DNA of 52,886 nt from Chitinophagaceae bacterium (GTDB lineage: Bacteria; Bacteroidota; Bacteroidia; Chitinophagales; Chitinophagaceae): NCBI GenBank assembly GCA_020847395.1, contig JADLCD010000072.1, positions 1 to 52,886 of the forward strand. Reading direction: 5' to 3'. Positions 1 through 8,614 of this stretch are shown here, in pieces. The first letter of the stretch is position 1. Each line of letters starts with the position of its first letter. The translations under genes and the position numbers were made by a program. Under the pieces are notes generated by a model. That model ran no database searches, was not told the origin of the DNA, and saw nothing but the letters and a program-made list of their open reading frames with translations.

Positions 1-81
1 ACAAATAGAAATGCTTTTATTTTTAGCATGGCATAAAGGTTAATTTCTTATTAGGCTGGCATAAAGATATTGAGTGTTGAA

Positions 82-1101
82 CTATGGAAGTTGATTTTTT
101 TTAAGCCACATACCCCAATCGTTAGCTACTTTATCCCAATTGTAAACATCGTAGTTTATTTCACCATTTTCTTTTAAGGGGAAAAAGTTATGTTCTACAC
201 CTATGTAATCTTTAAAAGTGAAGTTGGTTTTTGCAAGGCGAATCGTTTCTAATCTAAAGTAATCCACTGGCTGAATTAGTCCATAATCCTTTGTTCCATA
301 GGTTACCAAAACAGGTATCCTGAGTTTCATTAAATAGTTGATTGGTGGCGGATAAGAAAATTCAAATGTGCCCCTGTTGGTATCTCCATTTCCATCCATA
401 TTAGCTGGTGAAGCAATAATGTTTTTCCAATTTTGAAAAAGTAAATCTACTTGTTTTAAAGAATCGGTTTCGGTTGTTCTTGCCCGGGAAACTATGGTCA
501 TCATTCTTCCCAGAGGGTTTCCTCCGGAGTAAATTAATGCCGTAATTTTGGGGTAACTGTAAGCCATTTTTGCAGCAATAGTGCTACCCTCTGAATGTCC
601 TGCAACAACCAATTTACTTTTAGATACATACGGCAGCTTTCGCAGAAACTCTATAATTTTAATATTTCTATCGGTATAATAAGAAAGGAGGTTATGTGCA
701 ATATATTTTGGTGGAAAGTTTTTTGAACTGTCATTGTAAGTCATGTCATTGTTTAATAAATTTTCATCAACGATTAATGGAATATAAGGTTTGCCGATAA
801 TTACAAGATGGAAATCTATTAAAAGACTGTCTAAATTTGCAAATGGAAATACATTATAAATGGTAGTTTTATTATCCTTATAATAACGTATCATTAAAGG
901 GATGGGTAAACTTCCCTGGCAAAAGAAAAAAAGAGGTTTTTTAGTTTGTTCTTCACCTGCTCTTGATTTTATTAAAATATCCACAGGGTCGCCTTTATAA
1001 ACTATCTTCAAATGGCGAAATCCATATAACACAGAATCTGTCTTTTGACCAAATAATATAGTAGACAGCATTAAAAATGATGTTAGTATGGAAAGTTTCA
1101 T
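82..1101 (-). CDS. Secreted alpha/beta hydrolase
   Basis: This 339-residue protein begins with a short hydrophobic Sec-type signal (KLSILTSFLMLSTILFG) and so is probably periplasmic or lipid-exposed. The central VVAGHSEGSTIAAKMA segment is a nucleophile elbow of the GxSxG type (GHSEG), and a late GVEHNFFP segment can supply the catalytic histidine. These fit the alpha/beta hydrolase (dienelactone hydrolase/prolyl oligopeptidase-like) fold. The substrate cannot be told. It stands alone: the next gene upstream (on the same strand, from 3364) ends in its own hairpin terminator near 1186-1216. Only 81 bases of its downstream side are visible, and I see no terminator in them. Confidence 0.8.
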   Translation of the reverse strand: MKLSILTSFLMLSTILFGQKTDSVLYGFRHLKIVYKGDPVDILIKSRAGEEQTKKPLFFFCQGSLPIPLMIRYYKDNKTTIYNVFPFANLDSLLIDFHLVIIGKPYIPLIVDENLLNNDMTYNDSSKNFPPKYIAHNLLSYYTDRNIKIIEFLRKLPYVSKSKLVVAGHSEGSTIAAKMAYSYPKITALIYSGGNPLGRMMTIVSRARTTETDSLKQVDLLFQNWKNIIASPANMDGNGDTNRGTFEFSYPPPINYLMKLRIPVLVTYGTKDYGLIQPVDYFRLETIRLAKTNFTFKDYIGVEHNFFPLKENGEINYDVYNWDKVANDWGMWLKKNQLP

Positions 1102-1185
1102 TTTATAATGTCTTAAAAAAAGAATAGGAAATAATGTATAGCTAAGTTAATGGCAGATATTTTAAACAAAAGCGAAAGCCTGAAG

Positions 1186-1216
1186 AATAAAAAAAGGCTG
1201 CTTGTCAGCAGCCTTT
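1186..1216 (-). terminator. Rho-independent terminator of the T9SS cargo gene
   Basis: A perfect 10-bp inverted repeat (arms 1193-1202 and 1207-1216, AAAGGCTGCT and AGCAGCCTTT, 4-base loop) lies just past the stop codon at 1238. Read on the minus strand it is followed by a run of T residues, the classical layout of an intrinsic terminator. Confidence 0.8.
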
Positions 1217-1237
1217 CGCAGTTGGTTTTGGGGCTAT

Positions 1238-3364
1238 TTAATACTTAACAATTGGTACAATTGTGGATGAGCCCGCTTGTATTATTTTTATGTAATAAAC
1301 TCCATTCGCGAGATCGTGAATATCCACTATAGCAGTTGTTTGGTTTCTGGTTGTTAACCATTTGATAACGGAGCCGCTTATATGGACAAGTACTATTTCG
1401 GAAATGCTGCTTGATTTCGGAATTTTTATAAATATTTTTTCCCGCGCCGGGTTAGGATATACAATCAGGGTTGATTTACCCCTGAAATCTATGCTGGTAA
1501 TAGCGGAATAAATAGCCGTTCCATCCCATTTTACCAGCTTTAACCGGTATGTGTTTTTGCCTTCAGCAGGGTTACCATCAATAAATTTATATATTTGATT
1601 ATCAATAGTTTGAACAAAAATTAATGGGCTAACAGGGGTGAAAACACCTGACCCTGATGCTCTTTCCACCAGGTAATATTTATATGCTGTTTCATCGCTG
1701 ACCAACCAGTTCAAAAAAATATTTTCATTTTGAATGGAAGCACTAAAAATTATGGAATTATCAGGCAGCGGATTATTGGGATAGCCCAGCGCACCGGCAA
1801 GGGTAAAGCTTCCAAACACCAATACCGGGTTACTTGTTACAGAGCCATCGGCTCCGGGCGTTCCCAAATAGCTGTTTACTCCCTGGTCAACCCATTCTAA
1901 TCCATCAAATCTTGCAACCCGGAGTGCTGCCATATCTGTAACACCGCCGCTGTTGGGGTCAAAAAAACTCAATTCTATATTGGCAGAACCTGTGCCTGTA
2001 ATATTCCAGTATTCAAGATGACTGGTATGATGAATGCCTGCGCCCATAGTGCTGCCCAGGTCAAGATAGGGGTCGCCACGTACAAACTCAACTGTAAAGT
2101 CTCCTGTTGCATTCCTTACAGCAGCCGGCCTGAGCTTTCCATTTACTCCTACCGGAAAAACGAAATCACTTCCGGATAAACCCAATTTTTTAACCGGACC
2201 TTCCACATACGAGAGGTCGCAGCCAATATTAGTGTAAGACAGGTTAATATAGTTATGCGTACAACTTTGGATGGTAGCGGTAGCCGTAAGTGTAAGCAGT
2301 GAGCTACCAGTAGTTATTATTTTACCATTTTGGAGCGAGAGTGTTCCTGAAACAGCAACAGGTCTTGATAATGTTGAGCTCGCATTATTTACGGTGAGGT
2401 TATCAAAGGAGATGGAGCCTGAGCCGCCACCGCCACCAACAATCTGATTGGTACCCAACATTTGAACAGCACCGGGCATATAGTTACTACCTATATCAAT
2501 ATATGATGTGCCGGAAGCAAAAATATTTCCATAAATATTAAAATTGCCGTTATGTGTACCCAATGAATTGGGCTTGAAAGAAAAAAATCCTGATAAAACA
2601 TTCAGGTCATTTTGTATAATGCAATCTCTCGCTGAGCCAATACCCGCAAAATTTACATTCGATTCAATATATACATTGCCATAGGTTCTGCCTGCCAGCG
2701 AAGGTCCGGTGCCATTAACCTGGTGCCGGTAAATGCTGCCATTGCTAAATGTTGTTACAGCATTGGGTGCAGCAAGCCCAAAAGGGTTACCGCCATCTTT
2801 AAAAATATAGGTTGCCCCACTTTGAAAAATTACCGTGTTTTCATTAGCCGCAATATTGCCAAAAGCATTGCCTCCAAAACCTGCATCCGCAGTAAAAACA
2901 GCCCCGGTGGAAAATACAATTGCATTGGCTGTAGTAGCGGTTAACCGGTGTGCTGTGCCGCTGAAAATCAGGTTGCCATCAATTTGTGCAGAAAAGCCGG
3001 ACCCAATACTGAGCAAAATAGCATTAGCTCCCGAAATATTCAGTGAAGCACCGGCGGCAACAGCGAGGTGAGGCCCGGTAACAGATGCATTGCCGATGCT
3101 GATTGCACTGCCTGCAGATGCGCTGAAATTAACCGTGGCATTATTGTATATGCTTATTTTGCCAACCGTTTCAGATGCAGGTAAACCGGTAACAATTGCT
3201 GTGGCATTGAACTCAAGAATATCGTTTATGGCGGGAGCAGTTCTTTGCGGCGACCAGTTGCCGGCTACTGACCATGAGCCTGACGCTACAGCCCAGGTAT
3301 AAGTTTGTTGTGCAGAAAGAAATAAAGGTGCTGTAATTAGCAGTGTTAGTAGGTGCTTTTTCAT
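1238..3364 (-). CDS. T9SS type A sorting-domain protein, large secreted repeat-rich protein
   Basis: This is a 708-residue secreted protein of unknown role. It has a Sec signal (MKKHLLTLLITAPLFLSAQ) and then a long Gly/Ser/Asn/Ala-rich region of short beta-strand repeats resembling a parallel beta-helix, about residues 25-370. An Ig/Fn-like middle follows, and the last 75 residues form a type A C-terminal sorting domain (VYPNPAREKIFIKIP, then GVYYIKI near the end). That domain directs outer-membrane export by the type IX system and surface anchoring. Start: the frame also allows an ATG two codons upstream (3370). I chose 3364 because MKK followed by a hydrophobic stretch is a normal signal peptide. 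The terminator at 1186-1216 ends the transcript. It is divergent from gldF. It may be an adhesin or carbohydrate-binding surface protein, but no catalytic motif is seen. Confidence 0.85.
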   Translation of the reverse strand: MKKHLLTLLITAPLFLSAQQTYTWAVASGSWSVAGNWSPQRTAPAINDILEFNATAIVTGLPASETVGKISIYNNATVNFSASAGSAISIGNASVTGPHLAVAAGASLNISGANAILLSIGSGFSAQIDGNLIFSGTAHRLTATTANAIVFSTGAVFTADAGFGGNAFGNIAANENTVIFQSGATYIFKDGGNPFGLAAPNAVTTFSNGSIYRHQVNGTGPSLAGRTYGNVYIESNVNFAGIGSARDCIIQNDLNVLSGFFSFKPNSLGTHNGNFNIYGNIFASGTSYIDIGSNYMPGAVQMLGTNQIVGGGGGSGSISFDNLTVNNASSTLSRPVAVSGTLSLQNGKIITTGSSLLTLTATATIQSCTHNYINLSYTNIGCDLSYVEGPVKKLGLSGSDFVFPVGVNGKLRPAAVRNATGDFTVEFVRGDPYLDLGSTMGAGIHHTSHLEYWNITGTGSANIELSFFDPNSGGVTDMAALRVARFDGLEWVDQGVNSYLGTPGADGSVTSNPVLVFGSFTLAGALGYPNNPLPDNSIIFSASIQNENIFLNWLVSDETAYKYYLVERASGSGVFTPVSPLIFVQTIDNQIYKFIDGNPAEGKNTYRLKLVKWDGTAIYSAITSIDFRGKSTLIVYPNPAREKIFIKIPKSSSISEIVLVHISGSVIKWLTTRNQTTAIVDIHDLANGVYYIKIIQAGSSTIVPIVKY

Positions 3365-3492
3365 ATACATTCCGATTAGCTGGTTAAATAATATTGTGGC
3401 TCACAGGAATTGGCGTGTCGGTTAATTTTAGAAAGTTAAGTAAAAATTTATATGTAAATCCAATAATTTTTATGTGTTTGAATACACAATTG

Positions 3493-3500
3493 TATTTTTG
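3493..3500 (+). promoter_or_regulatory. Possible Bacteroidota -7 box upstream of gldF
   Basis: TATTTTTG matches the TAnnTTTG -7 consensus of Bacteroidota housekeeping promoters and lies 33 bases before the gldF start codon. No well-spaced -33 TTG element is obvious, so this is only a candidate. Confidence 0.35.
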
Positions 3501-3533
3501 AACGTTTCCGATAATCCAGAATAAACTATTGTA

Positions 3534-4253
3534 ATGGTCGCGATTTTTAAAAAAGAGCTCCGGCAGTTTTTCAGTAGCCTTACCGGCTATATGGCAATTG
3601 TGATTTTTTTGCTGCTCACAGGCTTGTTTCTTTTCATTTTTCCTGAAACCAATTTATTTGATTACGGTTATGCTACCCTCGACCAGTTTTTTGAAATGGC
3701 TCCCTGGGTATTGCTGCTATTAATACCTGCCATTACTATGCGCAGCTTTGCAGATGAGTTTAAAGGCGGCACTTATGAAATACTGTCAACAAGACCGCTG
3801 AGCAAATGGCAGATCATTACCGGTAAATACCTGGCAAGCCTTGTGGTAGTAATTATTGCCTTATTGCCCACGTTTATATATGTATTCACTATAAAACAAC
3901 TTTCAACAGGCGGTATAGATTCAGGCGGTATAGCAGGTTCTTATATCGGTTTGATTTTTTTAGCCGCTGCATTTACAGCTATCGGCATTTGTTGCAGCAG
4001 TTTTACACAAAACGCGGTGGTGGCTTTTTTGCTGAGCGCTTTTGCCTGTTTTATTTTATACAATGGGTTTAATGCCATCAGTAAAATTCCATCATTACAG
4101 GGAAGTGTTGATTATATTATTGGAATGATTGGCATCGATTTTCATTACCGTAGTTTAAGCCGTGGCGCTGTTGATAGCAGGGACATTATTTATTTTTTGA
4201 GTGTGGTGTTACTTTTTCTTTTCCTTACCTATAAAAAATTAGTGAATCGTTAG
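3534..4253 (+). CDS. gldF: Gliding motility-associated ABC transporter permease GldF
   Basis: This 239-residue polytopic inner-membrane protein has six predicted membrane segments, the ABC-2 permease layout. The N-terminus (MVAIFKKELRQFFSSLTGY) and the FADEFKGGTYEILSTRPLS segment are characteristic of GldF. With GldG and the ATPase GldA it forms an ABC transporter that supports gliding in some Bacteroidota. gldG follows after 3 bases, so the two are cotranscribed. No gldA is visible in this window; in the phylum it is often encoded elsewhere. Gliding by the T9SS route does not always need this transporter, so presence here does not prove motility. Confidence 0.93.
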   Translation: MVAIFKKELRQFFSSLTGYMAIVIFLLLTGLFLFIFPETNLFDYGYATLDQFFEMAPWVLLLLIPAITMRSFADEFKGGTYEILSTRPLSKWQIITGKYLASLVVVIIALLPTFIYVFTIKQLSTGGIDSGGIAGSYIGLIFLAAAFTAIGICCSSFTQNAVVAFLLSAFACFILYNGFNAISKIPSLQGSVDYIIGMIGIDFHYRSLSRGAVDSRDIIYFLSVVLLFLFLTYKKLVNR

Positions 4254-4256
4254 GCT

Positions 4257-5966
4257 ATGAAAAAATTGATTCAATCAAAATATAGTTGGCTTTTGGTGTT
4301 GGCGGCAATTGTGCTGGTTAACTACATTGCTTCGCATTTGCATGCCAGGCTCGACCTTACTTCTGAAAAAAGATATACCATTTCAAAAGCAACCCGCAGC
4401 CTGCTTAAATCCCTGGATGAGCCTGCTACTATTACCGTTTTGCTTGATGGTGACTTGCCGGCAGGGTTTAAAAAATTGCAGGGCAGTACAAGAGATATGC
4501 TGCAGGAGTTCAGGGAAATAGCCGGCAACAATATTCAATACTATTTTCGCAAACCGGGCGAAAATCTTAACGATAGCACTAAACTTATTTTGATTGATTC
4601 CTTACTGCGGATGGGCATTAATGCCACTAACGTTCGCGCCCAAACGAAAAAAGGCGAGGGCGAAGAACAGCGTTTAGTATACCCCGGAGTTATTGTTGAA
4701 TATAAAAACAGGGTTGTTGGCGTTGATTTATTAAAAGGGCAAAGTTCGGTTGATGGCATCAATTCTTTAAACAACGCAGAGGCATTACTGGAATATAAAC
4801 TGGCAGGCAGCCTTGATAAAGTGATGCAGGATTCTGTACCGGTGGTAGGGTATTTAACCGGCAATGGCGAACCACAGAATTATGAAGTGTATGATCTGAT
4901 AGAACATACCATAAAACCCAATTATGAGTTCGGTATACTACCCATAGATAGTGTGGCGGTTATTCCCGAAGTTTTTCATGCAATGCTTATTGTAAAACCA
5001 AAACTTGGTTTTACAGAAAGCCAGAAATTGAAGATTGACCAATACGTTATGCGCGGCGGAAAAGTATTCTGGTTGATTGATAAATTATTTGCAACCCAGG
5101 ATAGTTTAAGAAGAAGCGAAGGTTCGTTTATTGCATTTGATATGGGGTTGAATCTTGACGATATACTATTTAAATATGGAGCGCGTATAAATCCTGATAT
5201 AGTACAGGATTTAAATTGCACAGAAATACCACAGGTGGTAGGCATGATGGGCGACCGTCCGCAAATGCAGTTAATGCCCTGGGCATATTTTCCATTGCTA
5301 TCTGGCAGCAATAACAATCCTATTTCAAAAAATCTTGATTATATACTTTCGCAATTCCCACAATCCATCGACACGGTAAAAGCGCAGGGTATTAATAAAA
5401 CAATATTACTGGCAACATCTTCCAACGCACGTATTATAAGCACACCGGCAAAAGTTGAGTTAAACAGCGTAAAGAATGAGGAAGATCTCAAAACATTTAC
5501 CAGCGCTAATGTGCCCATAGCGGTTTTGCTGGAAGGGCAATTCAATTCTTTATATACCAACCGCATTTCAACTGCCACAAAAGATAGTTTGGCCAACTTA
5601 TACAAAGCGCCTTATGTGCCTGCTGCTACAGCAGCTAATAAAATGATTGTGGTGGCTGACGGAGATATTGTAACCAATGTTGTTTCGCAACAAAAAGGTC
5701 CGCTGCAAATGGGGCAGAATGAATATACCGGTTATGTATATGCCAACAAAGAGTTCTTTTTAAACTGCATGGAATACCTTATTGGCAACCCGGGTATATT
5801 AGAAACAAGGGGAAAAGATTATACGCTTCGTTTGTTAGATAAGAAAAAAGTTGAAGAAAGTAAATCCTTCTGGCAGATGATTAATCTTATATTGCCTTCT
5901 GCTTGCATTATTTTGTTTGCATTTATATATGGATATGTGAAAAAGAGAAAATACCATGGGGGATAA
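4257..5966 (+). CDS. gldG: Gliding motility-associated ABC transporter substrate-binding protein GldG
   Basis: This 569-residue protein has one N-terminal membrane helix (about residues 10-26) and one C-terminal helix (about 540-562) ending in a basic KKRKYHGG tail. Between them lies a large periplasmic ABC-type uncharacterised (Gld/IFT52-like) domain. The opening HLHARLDLTSEKRYTISKAT is the conserved GldG signature, and the length is normal for the family. It is the partner of GldF, encoded 3 bases upstream. A long hairpin followed by six T residues after the stop probably ends the operon. Confidence 0.93.
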   Translation: MKKLIQSKYSWLLVLAAIVLVNYIASHLHARLDLTSEKRYTISKATRSLLKSLDEPATITVLLDGDLPAGFKKLQGSTRDMLQEFREIAGNNIQYYFRKPGENLNDSTKLILIDSLLRMGINATNVRAQTKKGEGEEQRLVYPGVIVEYKNRVVGVDLLKGQSSVDGINSLNNAEALLEYKLAGSLDKVMQDSVPVVGYLTGNGEPQNYEVYDLIEHTIKPNYEFGILPIDSVAVIPEVFHAMLIVKPKLGFTESQKLKIDQYVMRGGKVFWLIDKLFATQDSLRRSEGSFIAFDMGLNLDDILFKYGARINPDIVQDLNCTEIPQVVGMMGDRPQMQLMPWAYFPLLSGSNNNPISKNLDYILSQFPQSIDTVKAQGINKTILLATSSNARIISTPAKVELNSVKNEEDLKTFTSANVPIAVLLEGQFNSLYTNRISTATKDSLANLYKAPYVPAATAANKMIVVADGDIVTNVVSQQKGPLQMGQNEYTGYVYANKEFFLNCMEYLIGNPGILETRGKDYTLRLLDKKKVEESKSFWQMINLILPSACIILFAFIYGYVKKRKYHGG

Positions 5967-5981
5967 GATATATGCTGGAGG

Positions 5982-6053
5982 TTTCATGCGGCGTTCGCAA
6001 CAAGTATTTCCCGGCGCAGTTTGCTCCGCTGCGCACGCCGCGTGAAATTTTTT
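5982..6053 (+). terminator. Long hairpin with T-tract after gldG
   Basis: An outer 13-bp stem (5982-5994 with 6035-6047, one G-U pair) encloses an inner GCGCAG/CTGCGC stem (6014-6019 with 6029-6034). It is followed by six T residues at 6048-6053. It lies between gldG and the convergent gene at 6055, so it probably terminates gldG. The nested shape and high GC content relative to its surroundings also fit a REP-like palindromic repeat acting as a terminator. Confidence 0.6.
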
Positions 6054-6054
6054 A

Positions 6055-6540
6055 TCAGAAAGAATATGCCAGCGCCAGTCCGTTTTTTGCAGGCTGAAGC
6101 CTAAGTCCATTTCCATATTGCTTCATTTTTCTGCTACCAATTGCCCACAGGGGAATGCCTCCGCCTTCCATACCAAGTCCGAATATAACACATACTATTC
6201 CGCCAACAATTTTGCGTTCACCAGGTGTCAATTCCGAGCTATAGTCATATCCATTATAGTCGTTAACTTCTTTTCCTCCGGAAGAAATCAGTACCACGCC
6301 GGTTGCTAGTAAACCTGCACCTACGCTGGTTAGTACAATCCCGGTATTCCGCATTCTTTTGAACCTGATATATTTCTTCTCGTTGTAGATAGATGATAGC
6401 GTTTCCTGAAACGAGTGATTGCTTACAGGCTGAGATAAAAATTTTTTAGTAAAGCTGTAAGATGATATTGGTTCCTGCGCCTGGGCAATGGTTATAAACA
6501 ACAGGCATATCATTACACAAAGGGGCTGACGTTTTTTCAT
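6055..6540 (-). CDS. Small exported membrane protein of unknown function
   Basis: This 161-residue protein has a Sec signal ending TIAQAQ. A hydrophilic part (residues 22-60) follows, then two hydrophobic helices (TGIVLTSVGAGLLATGVVLI at about 66-85 and IVGGIVCVIFGLGMEGGGIPLWAIG at about 111-135), and a short tail ending in Phe. Similar small two-helix proteins with Gly-rich membrane segments are common in Bacteroidota and carry no known function. It stands alone, converges with gldG and is divergent from the hexuronate operon. Confidence 0.7.
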   Translation of the reverse strand: MKKRQPLCVMICLLFITIAQAQEPISSYSFTKKFLSQPVSNHSFQETLSSIYNEKKYIRFKRMRNTGIVLTSVGAGLLATGVVLISSGGKEVNDYNGYDYSSELTPGERKIVGGIVCVIFGLGMEGGGIPLWAIGSRKMKQYGNGLRLQPAKNGLALAYSF

Positions 6541-6655
6541 AATTTAAAATTTAGTTAGTTTTTTACAGTTGTAATATATTACTTTAAAATATTATCAAAT
6601 TATTTAATTGAGCATATAACGTAAGCGCGGATATTTAAGTATATCAACAAAAAAG

Positions 6656-6702
6656 AAAATCAAACCGCATAACGCTCTTAAACACCGGTGAGGTTTGATT
6701 TT
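6656..6702. repeat. Inverted repeat in the hexuronate operon leader
   Basis: A perfect 11-bp inverted repeat (AAAATCAAACC at 6656-6666 and GGTTTGATTTT at 6692-6702) has a 25-base loop containing the palindrome CACCGGTG (6683-6690). It lies 30-80 bases upstream of the kdgK start codon, and a run of T follows the right arm. It could be a leader hairpin/attenuator or a regulator operator. No regulator gene is adjacent. Confidence 0.45.
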
Positions 6703-6733
6703 TACTTATATTCGGCACTCAGTAAAAGTGCTT

Positions 6734-7741
6734 ATGAATAAAAAAGTAGCTTTATTTGGCGAATATTTGCTCAGGCTCACTCCTCCATCGCAACAAAAAA
6801 TGGTGCAGGCAGATAGCCTGGAAATGCATTGGGCCGGTTCGGAAGCTAATATTGCTGTTTCATTATCCATATTCGGTAATCCGTCTGTTTATATCACTTC
6901 TATGCCAGGTAACGAACTGGCAAGAGCCGGGCTTTCTCAACTATATAAATATGGCGTTGAAACAGCAGCACTAACATCAACCCATAACCGAACAGGTATA
7001 TATTATTATGAAAGCGGGCAGGGTGCAAGGCCGGGAAGAATAATTTACGACCGTGAATATTCAGCTTTCAGCTTTTTAAAAAAAGGCGATATAGACTGGA
7101 AGAAAATATTTGAAACCGCAGACTGGTTTCATTGGAGCGGAATAACGCCTGCGCTTAACCAAAATCTTGTTGAAGTGTGTGAAGAGGCTTTATCAGCAGC
7201 CAAAGAAAAAGGGTTAACTGTTTCCGCCGATTTCAATTACAGGAATACACTGTGGAAATATGGTAAAAAGCCGGCTGAAGTAATGCCCGGGCTATTGAAA
7301 TACTGTGATGTTTTATTAGCAGATATAGATACCGCCAAATTGTATTTTGGTATTGAGCCTGATGAAAACAATCTTGTTGAAAACAGCTTTACATTGATAA
7401 AAGAAAAACTGCCACAGGTAAAATATATAGCCATGACCATGCGGGTGCAGGAAAGCGCCAGCGCAAACCAGTATATTGGTTATTTATGGCATGAGGGGCA
7501 GATACACCAATCAAAGCCATATTACATACAGCAAATCGCTGAACGCATAGGCGCAGGCGATGCTTTTATGGCTGGTATAATTCATGGCTTAAAAAATAAA
7601 TTATCATTGGGTGATACGATTGAATTTGCTACAGCATGCGGTGTAATTAAACACAGCATTACCGGCGATTTTAATATTGCTACACTCGATGAGGTAAATA
7701 CCGTAATTAAACAGGGAGGAAGCGGAAAAATAATTAGATAA
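6734..7741 (+). CDS. kdgK: 2-keto-3-deoxygluconate kinase (PfkB family)
   Basis: This 335-residue sugar kinase is of the ribokinase/PfkB fold. It shows an N-terminal KKVALFGEYLLRLTPP strand, the substrate-binding GSEANIAVSLSIFG segment, and the PfkB C-terminal signature ERIGAGDAFMAGII with the catalytic Asp in GAGD. KdgK phosphorylates 2-keto-3-deoxygluconate to KDPG, the product of hexuronate breakdown. The next gene is the KDPG aldolase, which supports this substrate. The open frame extends upstream to a TTG at 6695, but that start would lie inside the leader inverted repeat. The ATG at 6734 gives the usual family N-terminus and was chosen. It is probably the first gene of a four- or five-gene operon. 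Confidence 0.88.
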   Translation: MNKKVALFGEYLLRLTPPSQQKMVQADSLEMHWAGSEANIAVSLSIFGNPSVYITSMPGNELARAGLSQLYKYGVETAALTSTHNRTGIYYYESGQGARPGRIIYDREYSAFSFLKKGDIDWKKIFETADWFHWSGITPALNQNLVEVCEEALSAAKEKGLTVSADFNYRNTLWKYGKKPAEVMPGLLKYCDVLLADIDTAKLYFGIEPDENNLVENSFTLIKEKLPQVKYIAMTMRVQESASANQYIGYLWHEGQIHQSKPYYIQQIAERIGAGDAFMAGIIHGLKNKLSLGDTIEFATACGVIKHSITGDFNIATLDEVNTVIKQGGSGKIIR

Positions 7742-7796
7742 GGGGGGAAGTGAGAGGTTTATTGTTTTTGGTTTGTAGTTTACAGTTGTGGAAAAC

Positions 7797-7852
7797 CATA
7801 AACCTCAAATCATAAACCTCAAACCATAAACCTCAAACCATAAACCTCAAAC
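7797..7852. repeat. Tandem repeat, four 14-bp units
   Basis: Four contiguous copies of CATAAACCTCAAA(T/C) run at 7797-7810, 7811-7824, 7825-7838 and 7839-7852. A degenerate fifth piece (CATAAAC) lies just before the eda start codon. The sequence at about 7754-7775 (GAGGTTTATTG...) is the rough reverse complement, so the spacer can fold back on itself. The unit is too short and has no spacers, so it is not a CRISPR array. Confidence 0.9.
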
Positions 7853-7869
7853 CTGAAACAACCATAAAC

Positions 7870-8532
7870 ATGACTCAACAGGAAATTGCTGCTCTTGTAA
7901 AACAAACCGGCTTTATGCCTTTGTTTACCCATACTGATGTAACGGTATGCAAAAATGTATTGAAGGCCTCATACGATGCTGGCGTGAGATTATTTGAGTT
8001 TACCAACCGCAATGAAAATTCGTTTGATATTTTTATTGAGCTGCGCAAATATTGCAGCGGGTCTTTACCGGGCATGATACTCGGTATCGGCACCATTAAA
8101 AATGGTCAGCAGGCAGAACAGTTCATACATGCCGGCGCGGACTTTTTAATTTCACCGCTCATTAACCAGGAAATTCACGAAGTATCATCAAAGCATAAAA
8201 AACTATGGATGCCCGGTTGCGCCACGCCTTCTGAAATAGGTATGGCCGAAAACCTGGGGATCAATATCGTAAAAATTTTTCCTGCAAAACAATTGGGCGG
8301 CCCTTCATTTATAAAAGCGGTAAAAGCAGTTTTCCCTAATATACAGTTTATGACAACAGGCGGCGTAGAGCCTACGCAGGAAGATATTACCGCCTGGTTT
8401 AAAAGTGGCGCGGCGGCGGTGGGCATAGGTTCTCAGCTCTTCCCTGCCGATTGGCTGGATAGCGGGCAGTTTGATAAAGTAACAGCACATGTAAAAGGAA
8501 TTATTGAATATATTAATAAGGCAAGGCAATAG
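7870..8532 (+). CDS. eda: KDPG/KHG aldolase (2-dehydro-3-deoxy-phosphogluconate aldolase)
   Basis: This 220-residue cytoplasmic TIM-barrel class I aldolase cleaves KDPG to pyruvate and glyceraldehyde-3-phosphate. Visible family motifs are FEFTNRNENSF (Glu on strand 2), GIGTIKNGQQAEQFIHAGADF, NIVKIFPAKQLGG with the Schiff-base lysine region, and TTGGVEPTQEDITAWFKSGAAAVGIGSQLF with the phosphate-binding loop. The length is typical of the family. It lies 128 bases after kdgK with a repeat-filled spacer, and before uxaC, so it completes the lower part of the uronate route. The same fold is used for 4-hydroxy-2-oxoglutarate, which the sequence cannot exclude. Confidence 0.93.
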   Translation: MTQQEIAALVKQTGFMPLFTHTDVTVCKNVLKASYDAGVRLFEFTNRNENSFDIFIELRKYCSGSLPGMILGIGTIKNGQQAEQFIHAGADFLISPLINQEIHEVSSKHKKLWMPGCATPSEIGMAENLGINIVKIFPAKQLGGPSFIKAVKAVFPNIQFMTTGGVEPTQEDITAWFKSGAAAVGIGSQLFPADWLDSGQFDKVTAHVKGIIEYINKARQ

Positions 8533-8614
8533 TGAGGCGCCTGAGGTGAAGGGTGAAACCTGATCACGAGTTTAGCAGATTTTATTTTTTTTTACCATTT
8601 TTTAAAACGGCTAT

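Noticed and set aside
7797-7852. Possible CRISPR-like tandem repeats
   Set aside because: The units are contiguous 14-mers without spacers and no cas genes are near, so it is a simple tandem repeat.
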